Below are positions 8,296 through 16,321 of a stretch of 64,000 bases of DNA, piece after piece. Location: positions 2,232,001 to 2,296,000 of the forward strand of contig NZ_CP157484.1 of NCBI RefSeq assembly GCF_045348435.1. The letters run 5' to 3'. The translations under genes were made by a program, and so were the position numbers. The notes under the pieces were generated by a model, which worked only from the letters and a program-made list of their open reading frames with translations, ran no database searches and had not been told where the DNA came from. How positions within the stretch are numbered: the first letter of the stretch is position 1; every line of letters begins with the position of its first letter. The DNA comes from Alsobacter sp045348435 (GTDB taxonomy: Bacteria > Pseudomonadota > Alphaproteobacteria > Rhizobiales > Beijerinckiaceae).

Positions 8296-9531
8296 TCAGA
8301 CCGGCGCATGCGCCGCGAGGGGGGATGGGAGGGGCACGCCCGCCAGGGCGGCCAACTGGTCGGCCGCGGGCCGGATCTCCTGGGCTCCGAAGCGGGTGCC
8401 GGCGAGGCTGCCCGCCGCGCAGGCGAGCCTTGCCGCGGTCTGCGGCGGCGCGCCGTTCAGCCAGGCGCACAGGAAGGCGCCCACGAAGGCGTCGCCCGCG
8501 CCCGTCTTGTCGACGACGTTCACGTCCGGCGCCGGCACGCGGTCCCAGCCGCGACCGCGGCTGAGCACGTTGGCGCCCTGGGCGCCGAGCGTGATGGTCA
8601 CCACCTCCGGCCAGTGCCCCGGCGGCGCCGCAGCCGCCAGGGCGGCGAGATGGGCCATGGCGGATTCGGGGTCGGCCGGGCAGCCGGGAATCGCGGCCAG
8701 CGTCTCGCGGTGCAGGAACAGGGCGTCGGCGCCGGCGAAGACGCGCGGCGCGTTCGCCGCCACCCATGCGGGCGGCAACCCGGTCGCCTGCACGCTGGTG
8801 CGGAAGCCCTTCAGGCGCGCGGCCTCGAGCGCCGCGATCTGCACCGGCGCCTGGAAACCTTCCAGATGCAGGCACCAGGTGAGCCCGACGGGGTCGGTCT
8901 TCTCGACGAAGCGCAGGACGTCCACCTCGCCCAGGCTGGACGGCTCGTTGACGATGGTGCGCCGGCCATCCGCCTCCACCAGCACGAGGGCGCGATCGAG
9001 CCGGCCTTGTCGGCGCTCGCGCGAGACCAGGAGGTCGACCCGGCGGCTGGCCAGCTCCGCCGCGGCCCAGTCGCTCTCCTGGTCGCAGCCGATGGAGGTG
9101 ATCAGCGAGGCGGAGATCGGCCAGGGCCGCCCGATCGCGGCCGCGACCGCCGCCACATTGGCGGCCGGCCCGCCGATCGCCTTGATGATGGTGCGCGCCT
9201 GCAGCCGCTCCTCGCGCTCCGGCATCCGGTCCAGGCAGGCGACATAGTCCACGCTGACATAGCCGACCGTGGTGAGGCGGGGCACGGCCGCGTCCACCTT
9301 GGCGTCGGGCTCCGCTCCGCGCTTGCGCGCCGTCAGCGATCGCGCCGTCTCGGCCGGCGCATAGTCCAGGTCGCGGATGGCCGCCATGACGCGCTCGCGC
9401 GTGTCCGGGCGCACCACCACGCGCCCGTTCAGCACGTGCGACACGGTCGCCTTGGACACGCCGGCGGCGCGCGCCACGTCGGAGATGGTGGGCTGGCCGG
9501 AGCCGGCCCGCTCGGCGAAGCGCTCGCTCAT
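8296..9531 (-). CDS. LacI-type HTH fused to a PfkB sugar kinase
   Basis: A 411-residue single-frame fusion. Residues 14-60 are a LacI-family DNA-binding domain (TISDVARAAGVSKATVSHVL), followed by a hinge-like ARSLTARKRG stretch. After a short linker, residues 87-400 are a PfkB kinase, with a GGPAANVAAVAAAIG signature near 120 and TGAGDAFVGAF carrying the catalytic aspartate at 347. The periplasmic-binding-protein-like sensor domain normal in LacI regulators is absent; the kinase replaces it. The gene overlaps the Opp-type ATPase upstream by ATGA. I infer a regulator that senses, and perhaps phosphorylates, its own sugar inducer. The palindrome at 11690 is a good candidate operator. Confidence 0.9.
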   Translation of the reverse strand: MSERFAERAGSGQPTISDVARAAGVSKATVSHVLNGRVVVRPDTRERVMAAIRDLDYAPAETARSLTARKRGAEPDAKVDAAVPRLTTVGYVSVDYVACLDRMPEREERLQARTIIKAIGGPAANVAAVAAAIGRPWPISASLITSIGCDQESDWAAAELASRRVDLLVSRERRQGRLDRALVLVEADGRRTIVNEPSSLGEVDVLRFVEKTDPVGLTWCLHLEGFQAPVQIAALEAARLKGFRTSVQATGLPPAWVAANAPRVFAGADALFLHRETLAAIPGCPADPESAMAHLAALAAAAPPGHWPEVVTITLGAQGANVLSRGRGWDRVPAPDVNVVDKTGAGDAFVGAFLCAWLNGAPPQTAARLACAAGSLAGTRFGAQEIRPAADQLAALAGVPLPSPLAAHAPV

Positions 9532-10604
9532 CGCGGCGCCGCCGTTCCGCGGGCCTGCCGCAGCAGGTCCATACGCAGCCGGTAGGCTGGCGACATCAGG
9601 CTCTCGTCGTCCGAGAGGGGCCGCACGGGCGCGAGTTCGCCCGCCCGGATGCAGGCCGCCTGATGGCCGTCATCCCGGAAGGCGTCGAGGGGCGGCTCGG
9701 CGGCGCGGCACGCATCCAGCACGAAGGGGCAGCGGGACGCGAACCGGCAGCCCGGGACCGCGCTGAAGGGGCTCGGCGGCTCGCCCCGGATCTCGGCGCG
9801 CTGGCGCCGCGCGCCCGGGACGGGGCTGGGCGACGCGGCCAGGAGCATGCGGGTGTAGGGGTGGCGGGGATCGGCGAAGATCGCGGCGGCGGGTCCGGTC
9901 TCCACCATGCGGCCGGCGTAGAGCACGCCCACATGCGAGGCGAGGTGCCGCACCACCGCCATGTCGTGCGAGATGAAGACATAACTGACGCCGAGGCGCG
10001 TCCGCAGGTCCGACAGGAGATTGATCACCTGCGCCTGGACGGAGAGGTCGAGCGCCGAGACCGGCTCGTCGCACACGATCAGCTCAGGCTCGACCGCCAG
10101 CGCCCGCGCGATCGCCACACGCTGGCGCTGGCCGCCCGAAAACTCGTGCGGGAACCGCCCCGCATGGCCGGGCGGCAGGCCGACGAGGTCCAGAAGCTCC
10201 ATCACCCGGTCCCGCACCTGCGCGGCCGGCCGAAGCCCGTGCAGGCGGATCGGCGCCGCGATCGCCTCGCCGATGCGCACCCGCGGGTCGAGCGACGCGA
10301 ACGGGTCCTGGAAGATGATCTGGATGCGCCGGCGCAGGCGGCGAAGCTCGTCGGCCGCCAGCGCCCGCACGTCGACCCCGTCGAAGCGGATGTCGCCGGC
10401 GTCCGGCTCGATCAGCCGCAGCAGCATGCGCCCGATCGTGGTCTTGCCCGAGCCGCTCTCGCCGACGAGGCCGAAGACCTCGCCGCGGGCGAGCGTGAAG
10501 CCGACCTCATGCACCACATGCGCGCTGCGCCGCCGGCTCAGGAAGCCGCCGCCGCTGTGGAACGACTTCGACAGGCCGCGCACCTGAAGCAAGGGGTCGC
10601 TCAT
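9528..10604 (-). CDS. Peptide/nickel-type ABC ATPase (OppF/DppF-like)
   Basis: A 358-residue cytoplasmic ATPase of the Opp/Dpp family. It has Walker A GESGSGKT (48-55), the signature FSGGQRQRVAIARAL, Walker B LIVCDEPVSALD, and the oligopeptide-type C-terminal extension with a cysteine-containing PGCRFASRCPF segment. The start at MSDPLLQ overlaps the preceding ATPase's stop by ATGA. With the OppD-like gene and the two permeases across the divergent promoter it completes a five-component importer. The linked sugar kinases suggest it carries a glycoside or other sugar-containing compound rather than a peptide. Confidence 0.92.
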   Translation of the reverse strand: MSDPLLQVRGLSKSFHSGGGFLSRRRSAHVVHEVGFTLARGEVFGLVGESGSGKTTIGRMLLRLIEPDAGDIRFDGVDVRALAADELRRLRRRIQIIFQDPFASLDPRVRIGEAIAAPIRLHGLRPAAQVRDRVMELLDLVGLPPGHAGRFPHEFSGGQRQRVAIARALAVEPELIVCDEPVSALDLSVQAQVINLLSDLRTRLGVSYVFISHDMAVVRHLASHVGVLYAGRMVETGPAAAIFADPRHPYTRMLLAASPSPVPGARRQRAEIRGEPPSPFSAVPGCRFASRCPFVLDACRAAEPPLDAFRDDGHQAACIRAGELAPVRPLSDDESLMSPAYRLRMDLLRQARGTAAPR

Positions 10605-11626
10605 GCGCCTGCGCTCTCTTCCAGCGGCGCGCGCCAGCACGCGGCGAGGTGGCCGGCCTTGACCGCCCGGAGGGGAGGGTCCTCGGCCCGGCAGCGGTCG
10701 ACCGCGAAGGGACAGCGCGGGGCGAAGCGGCAGACCGCCGGCATGGCGGCGACCTGCGGCACCTGCCCCTCGATGGAGGCCAGCCTGCGCCCGACGTCGC
10801 CGGCGCGCGGCATCGCGGCGAACAACGACAGCGTGTAGGGGTGCATCGGATCGTCGAAAAGATCTCTCCGGCTGGCCCGCTCGACGATGCGGCCGGCGTA
10901 CATCACCGCGACCTCGTCGGCGATCTCGGCCACGACCGCGAGATTATGGGTGATGAACAGCACCGCCGTGCCGAACTCGGCGCGCAGATCGTCGATGAGG
11001 CGCAGGATCTGGCTCTGGATAGTCACGTCCAGCGCCGTCGTGGGCTCGTCGGCGATGAGCAGGGCCGGGCGGCAGATCAGCGCCATGGCGATCATGATGC
11101 GCTGGCGCATGCCGCCTGAGAGCTGGTGCGGATAGGCCGCGAGGCGCGCCTCCGGATCGGGGATCTGCACCCGGCCGACCATGTCCAGAGCGACCGTCCG
11201 CGCCTCGGCGCGGCCGAGCCCGCGATGGGCGGCCAGGATCTCGGTCATCTGCTCGCCGATGGTCATGACCGGGTTCAGCGACGTCATCGGCTCCTGGAAC
11301 ACCATGGCGATGCGGTCGCCGCGCAGGCGGTTCACGCCGGCCTCTGAGAGCCCCGTCAGGCTCACCCCGTCGAAATCGTACCGGTCCGCCATGACCTGCG
11401 CGGCCGGAGGCAGAAGCCGCATGATCGACAAAGCGGTGAGGCTCTTGCCGGAGCCCGATTCGCCGACGAGGCAGAGGAGCCGACCCCGCGCCACCGAGAG
11501 ATCGACGCCGTCCACGATCGCCCGGCCCGGCCCGAACCCGATCCGCAAGCCGCGGATGTCGAGCAGCGGCGCGCCGGGATCGGCGGTGGGGCCGGGGTGC
11601 GCCTCGGCTGTGGCGAGTGTCGTCAT
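10601..11626 (-). CDS. Peptide/nickel-type ABC ATPase (OppD/DppD-like)
   Basis: A 341-residue ATPase with Walker A GESGSGKS (55-62), the signature LSGGMRQRIMIAMAL, Walker B LLIADEPTTALD, and the C-terminal oligopeptide-transporter extension (CRFAPRCPFAVDRC). It is the first gene of the minus-strand operon and pairs with the OppF-like subunit, with an ATGA overlap. I chose MTTLATAEAH as the start. An ATG nine codons upstream (11653) is possible, but neither has a strong Shine-Dalgarno. Its promoter region is shared with the permease operon and contains the 14-bp palindrome. Confidence 0.9.
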   Translation of the reverse strand: MTTLATAEAHPGPTADPGAPLLDIRGLRIGFGPGRAIVDGVDLSVARGRLLCLVGESGSGKSLTALSIMRLLPPAAQVMADRYDFDGVSLTGLSEAGVNRLRGDRIAMVFQEPMTSLNPVMTIGEQMTEILAAHRGLGRAEARTVALDMVGRVQIPDPEARLAAYPHQLSGGMRQRIMIAMALICRPALLIADEPTTALDVTIQSQILRLIDDLRAEFGTAVLFITHNLAVVAEIADEVAVMYAGRIVERASRRDLFDDPMHPYTLSLFAAMPRAGDVGRRLASIEGQVPQVAAMPAVCRFAPRCPFAVDRCRAEDPPLRAVKAGHLAACWRAPLEESAGA

Positions 11627-11652
11627 TCGGTCGTTCAGCCTCAGGCGACCCA

Positions 11653-11681
11653 TTGACAGGAGCAGCCCCAATACGGACTAT
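11653..11681 (+). promoter_or_regulatory. Candidate promoter of the permease operon
   Basis: A perfect TTGACA (11653-11658) is followed after 17 bases by GACTAT, a weak -10 with three consensus matches. Transcription would begin near 11688, directly in front of the palindromic operator. That is the usual geometry for repression by a LacI-type protein. The -10 is poor, so this is tentative. Confidence 0.4.
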
Positions 11682-11689
11682 CAAAACCA

Positions 11690-11703
11690 TTGAACCGGTT
11701 CAA
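11690..11703. promoter_or_regulatory. Perfect palindromic operator, LacI-family type
   Basis: TTGAACCGGTTCAA is a perfect 14-bp palindrome with a central CpG. That is the hallmark of LacI/GalR-family operators, where the hinge helices enter the minor groove at the centre. It lies in the intergenic region between the divergent ATPase and permease operons, 17 bp before the permease ATG. The adjacent minus-strand operon encodes the LacI-HTH/PfkB fusion, the obvious candidate ligand. Confidence 0.75.
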
Positions 11704-11720
11704 GAGCGGCTAAGGGACGA

Positions 11721-12665
11721 ATGGGACGGTATCTGCTGGGGCGTTTGGCGAGCCTTGTCCCGATCCTTTTCGGCACCTCGCTCGTGTCCTTCCTGCTTAT
11801 CAGGCTCGTGCCGGGCGACCCCGCCATGGCTCTGCTCGGCATGGAGGCGGACGACGCCGCGCTGGCCGCCCTGCGCCACAAGCTCGCGCTCGATCAGTCG
11901 CTGCCGCTGCAATACGCGTCCTGGCTCGGCCGTATCCTGACCGGCGATTTCGGCCGCTCGATCCAGGGCGGGCGGGACGTGCTGCCGTTGCTCGGCTCGG
12001 CGCTGGTCCCCACCGCGCTGCTCTCCGTGGCCGCGCTGGCGATCTCGCTCGTGATCTCCATCCCGGCCGGCATCGTCGCCGCGACGCGGCGCAACAGCGC
12101 GGCCGACTATGTCGCCTCGCTGCTCTCCCTGTGCGGCCTCTCCTTGCCCAGCTTCTGGCTCGGCATCCTGCTGATCCTGCTGTTCTCGATCACGCTCCCG
12201 ATCCTCCCGGCTTCCGGCTACGTGTCGCCGCTGGCGGATCCCGGCGGCTTCCTGCGGCACCTGATCCTGCCGGCGCTGACGCTGGGCGCCGCGCTCGCGG
12301 CCGCGACGATGCGGATGACCCGCGCCGCCATGCTGGAGGTGCTGCGGGCCGATTACATCCGCACGGCGCGCGCCAAGGGCATCGCCCCGCGGCGCGTCAT
12401 ATGGCGGCACGCGCTCGGAAACGCCCAGATCCCGATCGTCACCCTGCTGGGCATCCAGATGGGTCAGCTTCTGGGCGGCGTGGTGATCACCGAGACGGTG
12501 TTCTCCTGGCCGGGAATCGGCAAGCTGACGGTCGACGCCATCTTCGCGCGGGACTACCCGGTGGTGCAGGGGGCGGTGCTGCTCACCGCCACGCTCTTCG
12601 TGCTCATCAATCTGGCGACGGACCTGGTCTATACGGTCATCGATCCGCGGGTGCGCTACGCATGA
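11721..12665 (+). CDS. ABC permease, OppB/DppB-like
   Basis: A 314-residue inner-membrane permease with about six membrane segments. The N-terminus (MGRYLLGRLASLVPILFGTS) and the short periplasmic VPGDPA motif are typical of OppB/DppB. The cytoplasmic EAA loop that docks to the ATPase is visible around YIRTARAKGIAPRRV. An AAGGGA Shine-Dalgarno stands just before the ATG. It is the first gene of the plus-strand half of the importer and overlaps the next permease by ATGA. Confidence 0.92.
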   Translation: MGRYLLGRLASLVPILFGTSLVSFLLIRLVPGDPAMALLGMEADDAALAALRHKLALDQSLPLQYASWLGRILTGDFGRSIQGGRDVLPLLGSALVPTALLSVAALAISLVISIPAGIVAATRRNSAADYVASLLSLCGLSLPSFWLGILLILLFSITLPILPASGYVSPLADPGGFLRHLILPALTLGAALAAATMRMTRAAMLEVLRADYIRTARAKGIAPRRVIWRHALGNAQIPIVTLLGIQMGQLLGGVVITETVFSWPGIGKLTVDAIFARDYPVVQGAVLLTATLFVLINLATDLVYTVIDPRVRYA

Positions 12666-13525
12666 GCGTCGCCGCGATGGATGCGCCCCGGCGTCACCCG
12701 ATCCTCCAGGCGCTGCGGGGGCTCGCCCGCGAGCCGCGCGCCGCCGTCGGCCTCGCCGTCGTAGCGCTCGCGGTCGCGATGGCCGCGGCCGCGCCCTGGC
12801 TGGCGCCCTACGATCCCGAGATCCCGGATTTCACCGCGATTCTCGCCGCCCCGGACGGAGCCCATCCGTTCGGGACGGATGATCTGGGCCGCGACGTGCT
12901 GTCGCGAATCATCTTTGGCGCCCGCGCCTCGATCCTCGTGGGCTTCTTCAGCGTGGCGGGCGCATTGGCGGTCGGCGCGCTCGCCGGCCTGGCGGCGGGC
13001 TATTTCGGCCGCTGGATCGACGCCGCGATCATGCGGGTGATGGACGTGGTGTTCGCCTTTCCGAGCATCCTGCTGGCGCTCGCCATCACGGCGGTGCTGG
13101 GGCCCAGCCTGCGCAACGCCATCCTGGCCATCGCGGTCGTGAACCTGCCCGTGTTCGCCCGCATCGCCCGCGCCCAGACGATCGTGGTGCGCGAGCTCGA
13201 CTATGTGGAGGCGCAGCGCGCGCTCGGCTTCGGCTCTGGCGCCATCCTGTTCCGCACCGTGCTGCCCAACATCACCGCGCCGCTCATCGTGCAGGGCTCG
13301 CTGCTGTTCGCATCGGCGATCATCACCGAATCCTACCTGTCCTTTCTCGGCCTGGGCGTGCAGCCGCCGACGCCGACCTGGGGCAACATGCTGCGCAACG
13401 CCATCGGCTTCCTGGACATGGCGCCCTGGCTCGCGTGGTTTCCGGGGCTGGCCATCTTCCTCGTCGTGCTGGGCTTCAACCTGCTCGGCGACGGGCTGCG
13501 CGACCGCTTCGACCCCCGCGACTGA
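12662..13525 (+). CDS. ABC permease, OppC/DppC-like
   Basis: A 287-residue inner-membrane permease. After a helix near residues 25-45 comes the conserved HPFGTDDLGRDVLSRII block of OppC/DppC proteins. The EAA loop (YVEAQRALGFGSGAILFR) and the C-terminal NLLGDGLRDRFDPR tail follow. The start was set by the ATGA overlap with the OppB-like gene; the frame remains open far upstream, but that part is antisense-like shadow. It forms the heterodimeric channel with the OppB-like permease. Confidence 0.92.
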   Translation: MSVAAMDAPRRHPILQALRGLAREPRAAVGLAVVALAVAMAAAAPWLAPYDPEIPDFTAILAAPDGAHPFGTDDLGRDVLSRIIFGARASILVGFFSVAGALAVGALAGLAAGYFGRWIDAAIMRVMDVVFAFPSILLALAITAVLGPSLRNAILAIAVVNLPVFARIARAQTIVVRELDYVEAQRALGFGSGAILFRTVLPNITAPLIVQGSLLFASAIITESYLSFLGLGVQPPTPTWGNMLRNAIGFLDMAPWLAWFPGLAIFLVVLGFNLLGDGLRDRFDPRD

Positions 13526-13552
13526 CGATCTCTTCACCTGGAGGACCCGACG

Positions 13553-15058
13553 ATGAAACACCTGATGGGAGGCGCGATGGCGGCGCTTCTGGCGCTGGCG
13601 CCGATGGCGCTGGCGACGCCCGCCGCCGCGCAGGACAAGAAGACGCTCTCGGTCGGCATCGTCTCCGATCCGGTGACGCTCGATCCGGCACAGATGGCCT
13701 CGTTCTTCGAGATCTCGGTCCAGTACAACATCCATGAGCCGCTGGTGCACATGACCCCGGACCTCAAGATCGAGCCGGGGCTCGCCAGCGTCGAGACGCC
13801 CGACCCGCTCACCTACAAGTTCACCCTCAAGCCGCAGCTCACCTTCCACGACGGGACGCCGATCGACGCGGCCGCCGCCAAGGCGAATTTCGACCGCATG
13901 CTGGACCCGGCGGCGGCCTCTCCGCGCCGCAGCGAGCTCAGCCCCGTGGACTCCGTCGAGGTCACGGGCCCGCTCACCTTCACGGTCAAGCTGAAGACGC
14001 CATATGCGCCGTTCCTGCAGGTCCTGGCCAACCGGGCCGGCATGCTGGTCTCGCCCACGGCCGTCAAGGCGATGGGAGCCGACTTCGCCGCCAAGGCGGT
14101 GGGCGCCGGACCCTACCGCGTCGTGAGCTGGGCCAAGAACTCCGAGCTCGTGCTGGAGCGTTTCCCCGGCTACTGGCGCGGCCAGCCCGCGATCGAGAAG
14201 ATCGTGTTCAGGCCCATGGCCGACGAGACCGTGCGAGTGACCAATCTGCGCTCGGGGACCGTGCAACTCGTCGACGCCGTGCCGGCCCAGACGGTCGGCC
14301 AGCTCACCCGGGAGGCGAGCCTGACGGTGAAGCAGGCCAATGGGCTGGGCTTCAACGCCTTCTCGTTCAACACGACGAAGCCGCCGTTCAACGATCCGAA
14401 GGTCCGCAAGGCCTTCGCCATGGCGATCGACCCCGCGACGATCCTGAAGGCGGTCTATTTCGGAACCGGCGCGCCCGCCTATGGGGCGATCCCCCCGTCC
14501 ATGGCCTGGGCCTATGACAAGTCCTTCGCGCCCTACAAGGCCGACCCGCAGGCGGCCAAGAAGGCGCTCGCCGACGCCGGCCAGACGAGCCCGGTCCCGG
14601 TCGTCATCACGGTGACGAACTCGCCGGTCCAGGTGCGGACGGCCGAGATCCTGCAGGCGCAAGCCAACCAGGCGGGCTTCAAGGTCGAGGTCAAGCAGAT
14701 CGACGCCACAAGCCTCATCACCGTGCTGCGCCAGAAGGATTTCGACCTGTGCATGTCGCCCTGGTCGGGCCGCTCGGATCCGGACGGCAACATGTACAAT
14801 TACTTCACCAAGGGCGGGCCGAACAATTTCGCCGGCTATGAGAGCGACAAGGTCACGGACCTCCTCGTGAAGGCGCGCAGCGCCGCTACGCAGGACGAGC
14901 GGGCCAAGCTCTACCGCGAGGCCGAGACGCAGATCGCCGCCGACGCGCCGATGCTGTTCCTGACCTTCCCGGCGACCATCCAGGCCTCCGCCGCGTCGCT
15001 GGACTGGCTGCAATATCCCGACGGAGCCTTCCGGCTCCAGTTCGCCCGGTTCAAGTAG
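13553..15058 (+). CDS. Periplasmic substrate-binding protein, family 5 (peptide/nickel type)
   Basis: A 501-residue SBP_bac_5 protein. A Sec signal peptide (MKHLMGGAMAALLALAPMAL, cleavage after ATPAAA) leads into a mature protein with family landmarks: DPVTLDPAQM, YKFTLKPQLTFHDGTPIDA, and VRKAFAMAIDPATI. It delivers substrate to the Opp-type permeases encoded upstream. A GGAGGA Shine-Dalgarno precedes the ATG. Family 5 proteins bind peptides, but also glycosides, opines and nickel. The context of two PfkB-type kinases favours a sugar-containing ligand. A strong hairpin follows the gene. Confidence 0.92.
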   Translation: MKHLMGGAMAALLALAPMALATPAAAQDKKTLSVGIVSDPVTLDPAQMASFFEISVQYNIHEPLVHMTPDLKIEPGLASVETPDPLTYKFTLKPQLTFHDGTPIDAAAAKANFDRMLDPAAASPRRSELSPVDSVEVTGPLTFTVKLKTPYAPFLQVLANRAGMLVSPTAVKAMGADFAAKAVGAGPYRVVSWAKNSELVLERFPGYWRGQPAIEKIVFRPMADETVRVTNLRSGTVQLVDAVPAQTVGQLTREASLTVKQANGLGFNAFSFNTTKPPFNDPKVRKAFAMAIDPATILKAVYFGTGAPAYGAIPPSMAWAYDKSFAPYKADPQAAKKALADAGQTSPVPVVITVTNSPVQVRTAEILQAQANQAGFKVEVKQIDATSLITVLRQKDFDLCMSPWSGRSDPDGNMYNYFTKGGPNNFAGYESDKVTDLLVKARSAATQDERAKLYREAETQIAADAPMLFLTFPATIQASAASLDWLQYPDGAFRLQFARFK

Positions 15059-15072
15059 ACCGAGACACGCAT

Positions 15073-15100
15073 GCGCCCGGCCGCTTCCTGGGCCGGGCGC
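15073..15100 (+). terminator. GC-rich hairpin after the binding-protein gene
   Basis: A 10-bp perfect stem (GCGCCCGGCC / GGCCGGGCGC) with an 8-nt loop lies in the 68-bp gap between the binding-protein gene and the next gene. No U-run follows. It is more likely an mRNA-stabilising or partly terminating stem than a full terminator. That would fit higher expression of the binding protein than of the downstream gene. Confidence 0.55.
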
Positions 15101-15126
15101 CGACCCCCGATCCATTCTGAGGACCC

Positions 15127-15909
15127 ATGACCGCCAAGACCATCCTGTTGGCCGGCGAGAGCTGGACGTCGACCGCCACCCACATCAAGGGCTGGGACCA
15201 GTTTCCCTCCGTCACGCACCATCGCGGCGCGGATCCCTTCATGGCCGCGCTGGCCGACTCCGGCTTCGCCTTCGACTACATGCCCTGCCATGTGGCCGCC
15301 GAGAGCTTCCCGTCCACGCCCGAAGCGCTGGACCGTTACGACGCGATCATCCTGTCCGACATCGGCGCGAACACGCTGCTGCTGCCGCCGGAGGTCTGGA
15401 TCCACTCGCGCCGCTCGCCGAACCGGCTGAAGCTGGTGCGCGACTACGTGGCGCGCGGCGGCGGACTGGTGATGGTGGGCGGCTATCTGAGTTTCCAGGG
15501 CATCAACGGCTCGGCCCGCTACCGCGGCACCGCCATCGAGGAGGCGCTGCCCGTCTCGATCCATCCCTATGACGACCGGATCGAGATGCCCGAAGGCGCG
15601 CACCCGGTCGCGAACCCGGGCGCGGGCGCGCACCCGGTCCTGCGCAGCCTCAAGGGCGAGTTGCCTTACGTCCTCGGCGTGAACGAGGTGGCGGCCAAGC
15701 CCGGCGCGGACGTGCTGCTGAGCCTGCCCGCCGACCAGGGGGGCCACCCCTTGCTGGCCACCGGGACCTTCGGCCAGGGCCGTTCCGCAGCGTGGACGAC
15801 CGATATCGGCCCGCATTGGCTGCCGAACGAGTTCCTGGCCTGGAGCGGGTTCAGGCCCCTCTGGACGGACCTGCTGGACTGGGTCTGCGGCGGCGCCCGG
15901 GCGGCCTGA
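15127..15909 (+). CDS. GATase1-like protein (DUF1355 type)
   Basis: A 260-residue protein of the putative class I glutamine amidotransferase-like group related to ThuA folds. Visible blocks are ILLAGESWTS at the N-terminus, RYDAIILSDIGANTLLL, VARGGGLVMVGGYLSFQG, and AAWTTDIGPHW near the C-terminus. No cysteine nucleophile elbow of a true amidotransferase is evident, so that activity should not be assumed. It closes the plus-strand transporter operon after the hairpin. Relatives recur next to sugar and nucleoside-like transport genes, but a reaction is not known. Confidence 0.75.
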   Translation: MTAKTILLAGESWTSTATHIKGWDQFPSVTHHRGADPFMAALADSGFAFDYMPCHVAAESFPSTPEALDRYDAIILSDIGANTLLLPPEVWIHSRRSPNRLKLVRDYVARGGGLVMVGGYLSFQGINGSARYRGTAIEEALPVSIHPYDDRIEMPEGAHPVANPGAGAHPVLRSLKGELPYVLGVNEVAAKPGADVLLSLPADQGGHPLLATGTFGQGRSAAWTTDIGPHWLPNEFLAWSGFRPLWTDLLDWVCGGARAA

Positions 15910-15922
15910 CCGGCGCGCCGGT
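15909..15922. repeat. Perfect palindrome between convergent stop codons
   Basis: ACCGGCGCGCCGGT is a 14-bp perfect palindrome that fills the 12-bp gap between the stop codons of two convergent genes and touches both. It has no loop and no T-run. It may help bidirectional termination, or be chance in GC-rich DNA. Confidence 0.35.
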
Positions 15923-16308
15923 TAGACAGTCACTCCGAGCAGGCTGGCGTGCGCGCTGGCGATGCGCCAGCCCTCGGGGGTGCGGATGAGCGTCTTGGTC
16001 TCCCGCCCCGGCGACGCCTCGCCGTCGCGCTGGTATTCGGTGTTGGCGGTGGCGAAATCAGACCCGTAGGTGGTGATGACGGTGTTCATCAGGGTGCGGG
16101 TGAACCGGCCGAGCTTGCCGCTGCGGCGGAAGGCCGAGATCGCCGGCCACCCATAGAGGTTCTCGCCCACCCCGTAGCGCGTCGTCTCCGGCGCGTTCCA
16201 AAAGAGCTCTTCCAGGGTCGGCACGTCATTGGCCTGCAGCGCCGCCTCATAGCGCAGGAACACCTCCCGCACCTGCGCCACGATTTCGGGTCGGTTGATC
16301 TCCAGCAC
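15922..16308 (-). CDS. AtzH/HpxZ-like protein (DUF3225)
   Basis: A 128-residue NTF2-fold protein of the AtzH/HpxZ family. It has the N-terminal helix EIVAQVREVFLRYEAALQAN, then NDVPTLEELFW, TTRYGVGENLYG, and a C-terminal GWRIASAHASL strand. Tyr20 and Arg44 sit where the family has its conserved pair. The GTG start has a GGAGAG Shine-Dalgarno five bases upstream, and an earlier ATG lies inside modC. AtzH acts on a carboxylated urea in cyanuric acid breakdown, and HpxZ belongs to oxalurate catabolism. The gene follows modC by 13 nt on the same strand, so it rides on the molybdate operon. Confidence 0.82.
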   Translation of the reverse strand: MLEINRPEIVAQVREVFLRYEAALQANDVPTLEELFWNAPETTRYGVGENLYGWPAISAFRRSGKLGRFTRTLMNTVITTYGSDFATANTEYQRDGEASPGRETKTLIRTPEGWRIASAHASLLGVTV

Positions 16309-16321
16309 GCGTTCTCTCCGG

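Noticed and set aside
9300..9420. Frameshift joining a LacI gene and a separate kinase gene
   Set aside because: The junction is one frame with a natural linker, and the kinase has no start or Shine-Dalgarno of its own.
12656..15115. An 819-codon minus-strand frame opposite the binding-protein and permease genes
   Set aside because: Its product is Arg/His/Gly-rich without domains. The plus-strand genes have signal peptide, membrane segments and Shine-Dalgarno sites.
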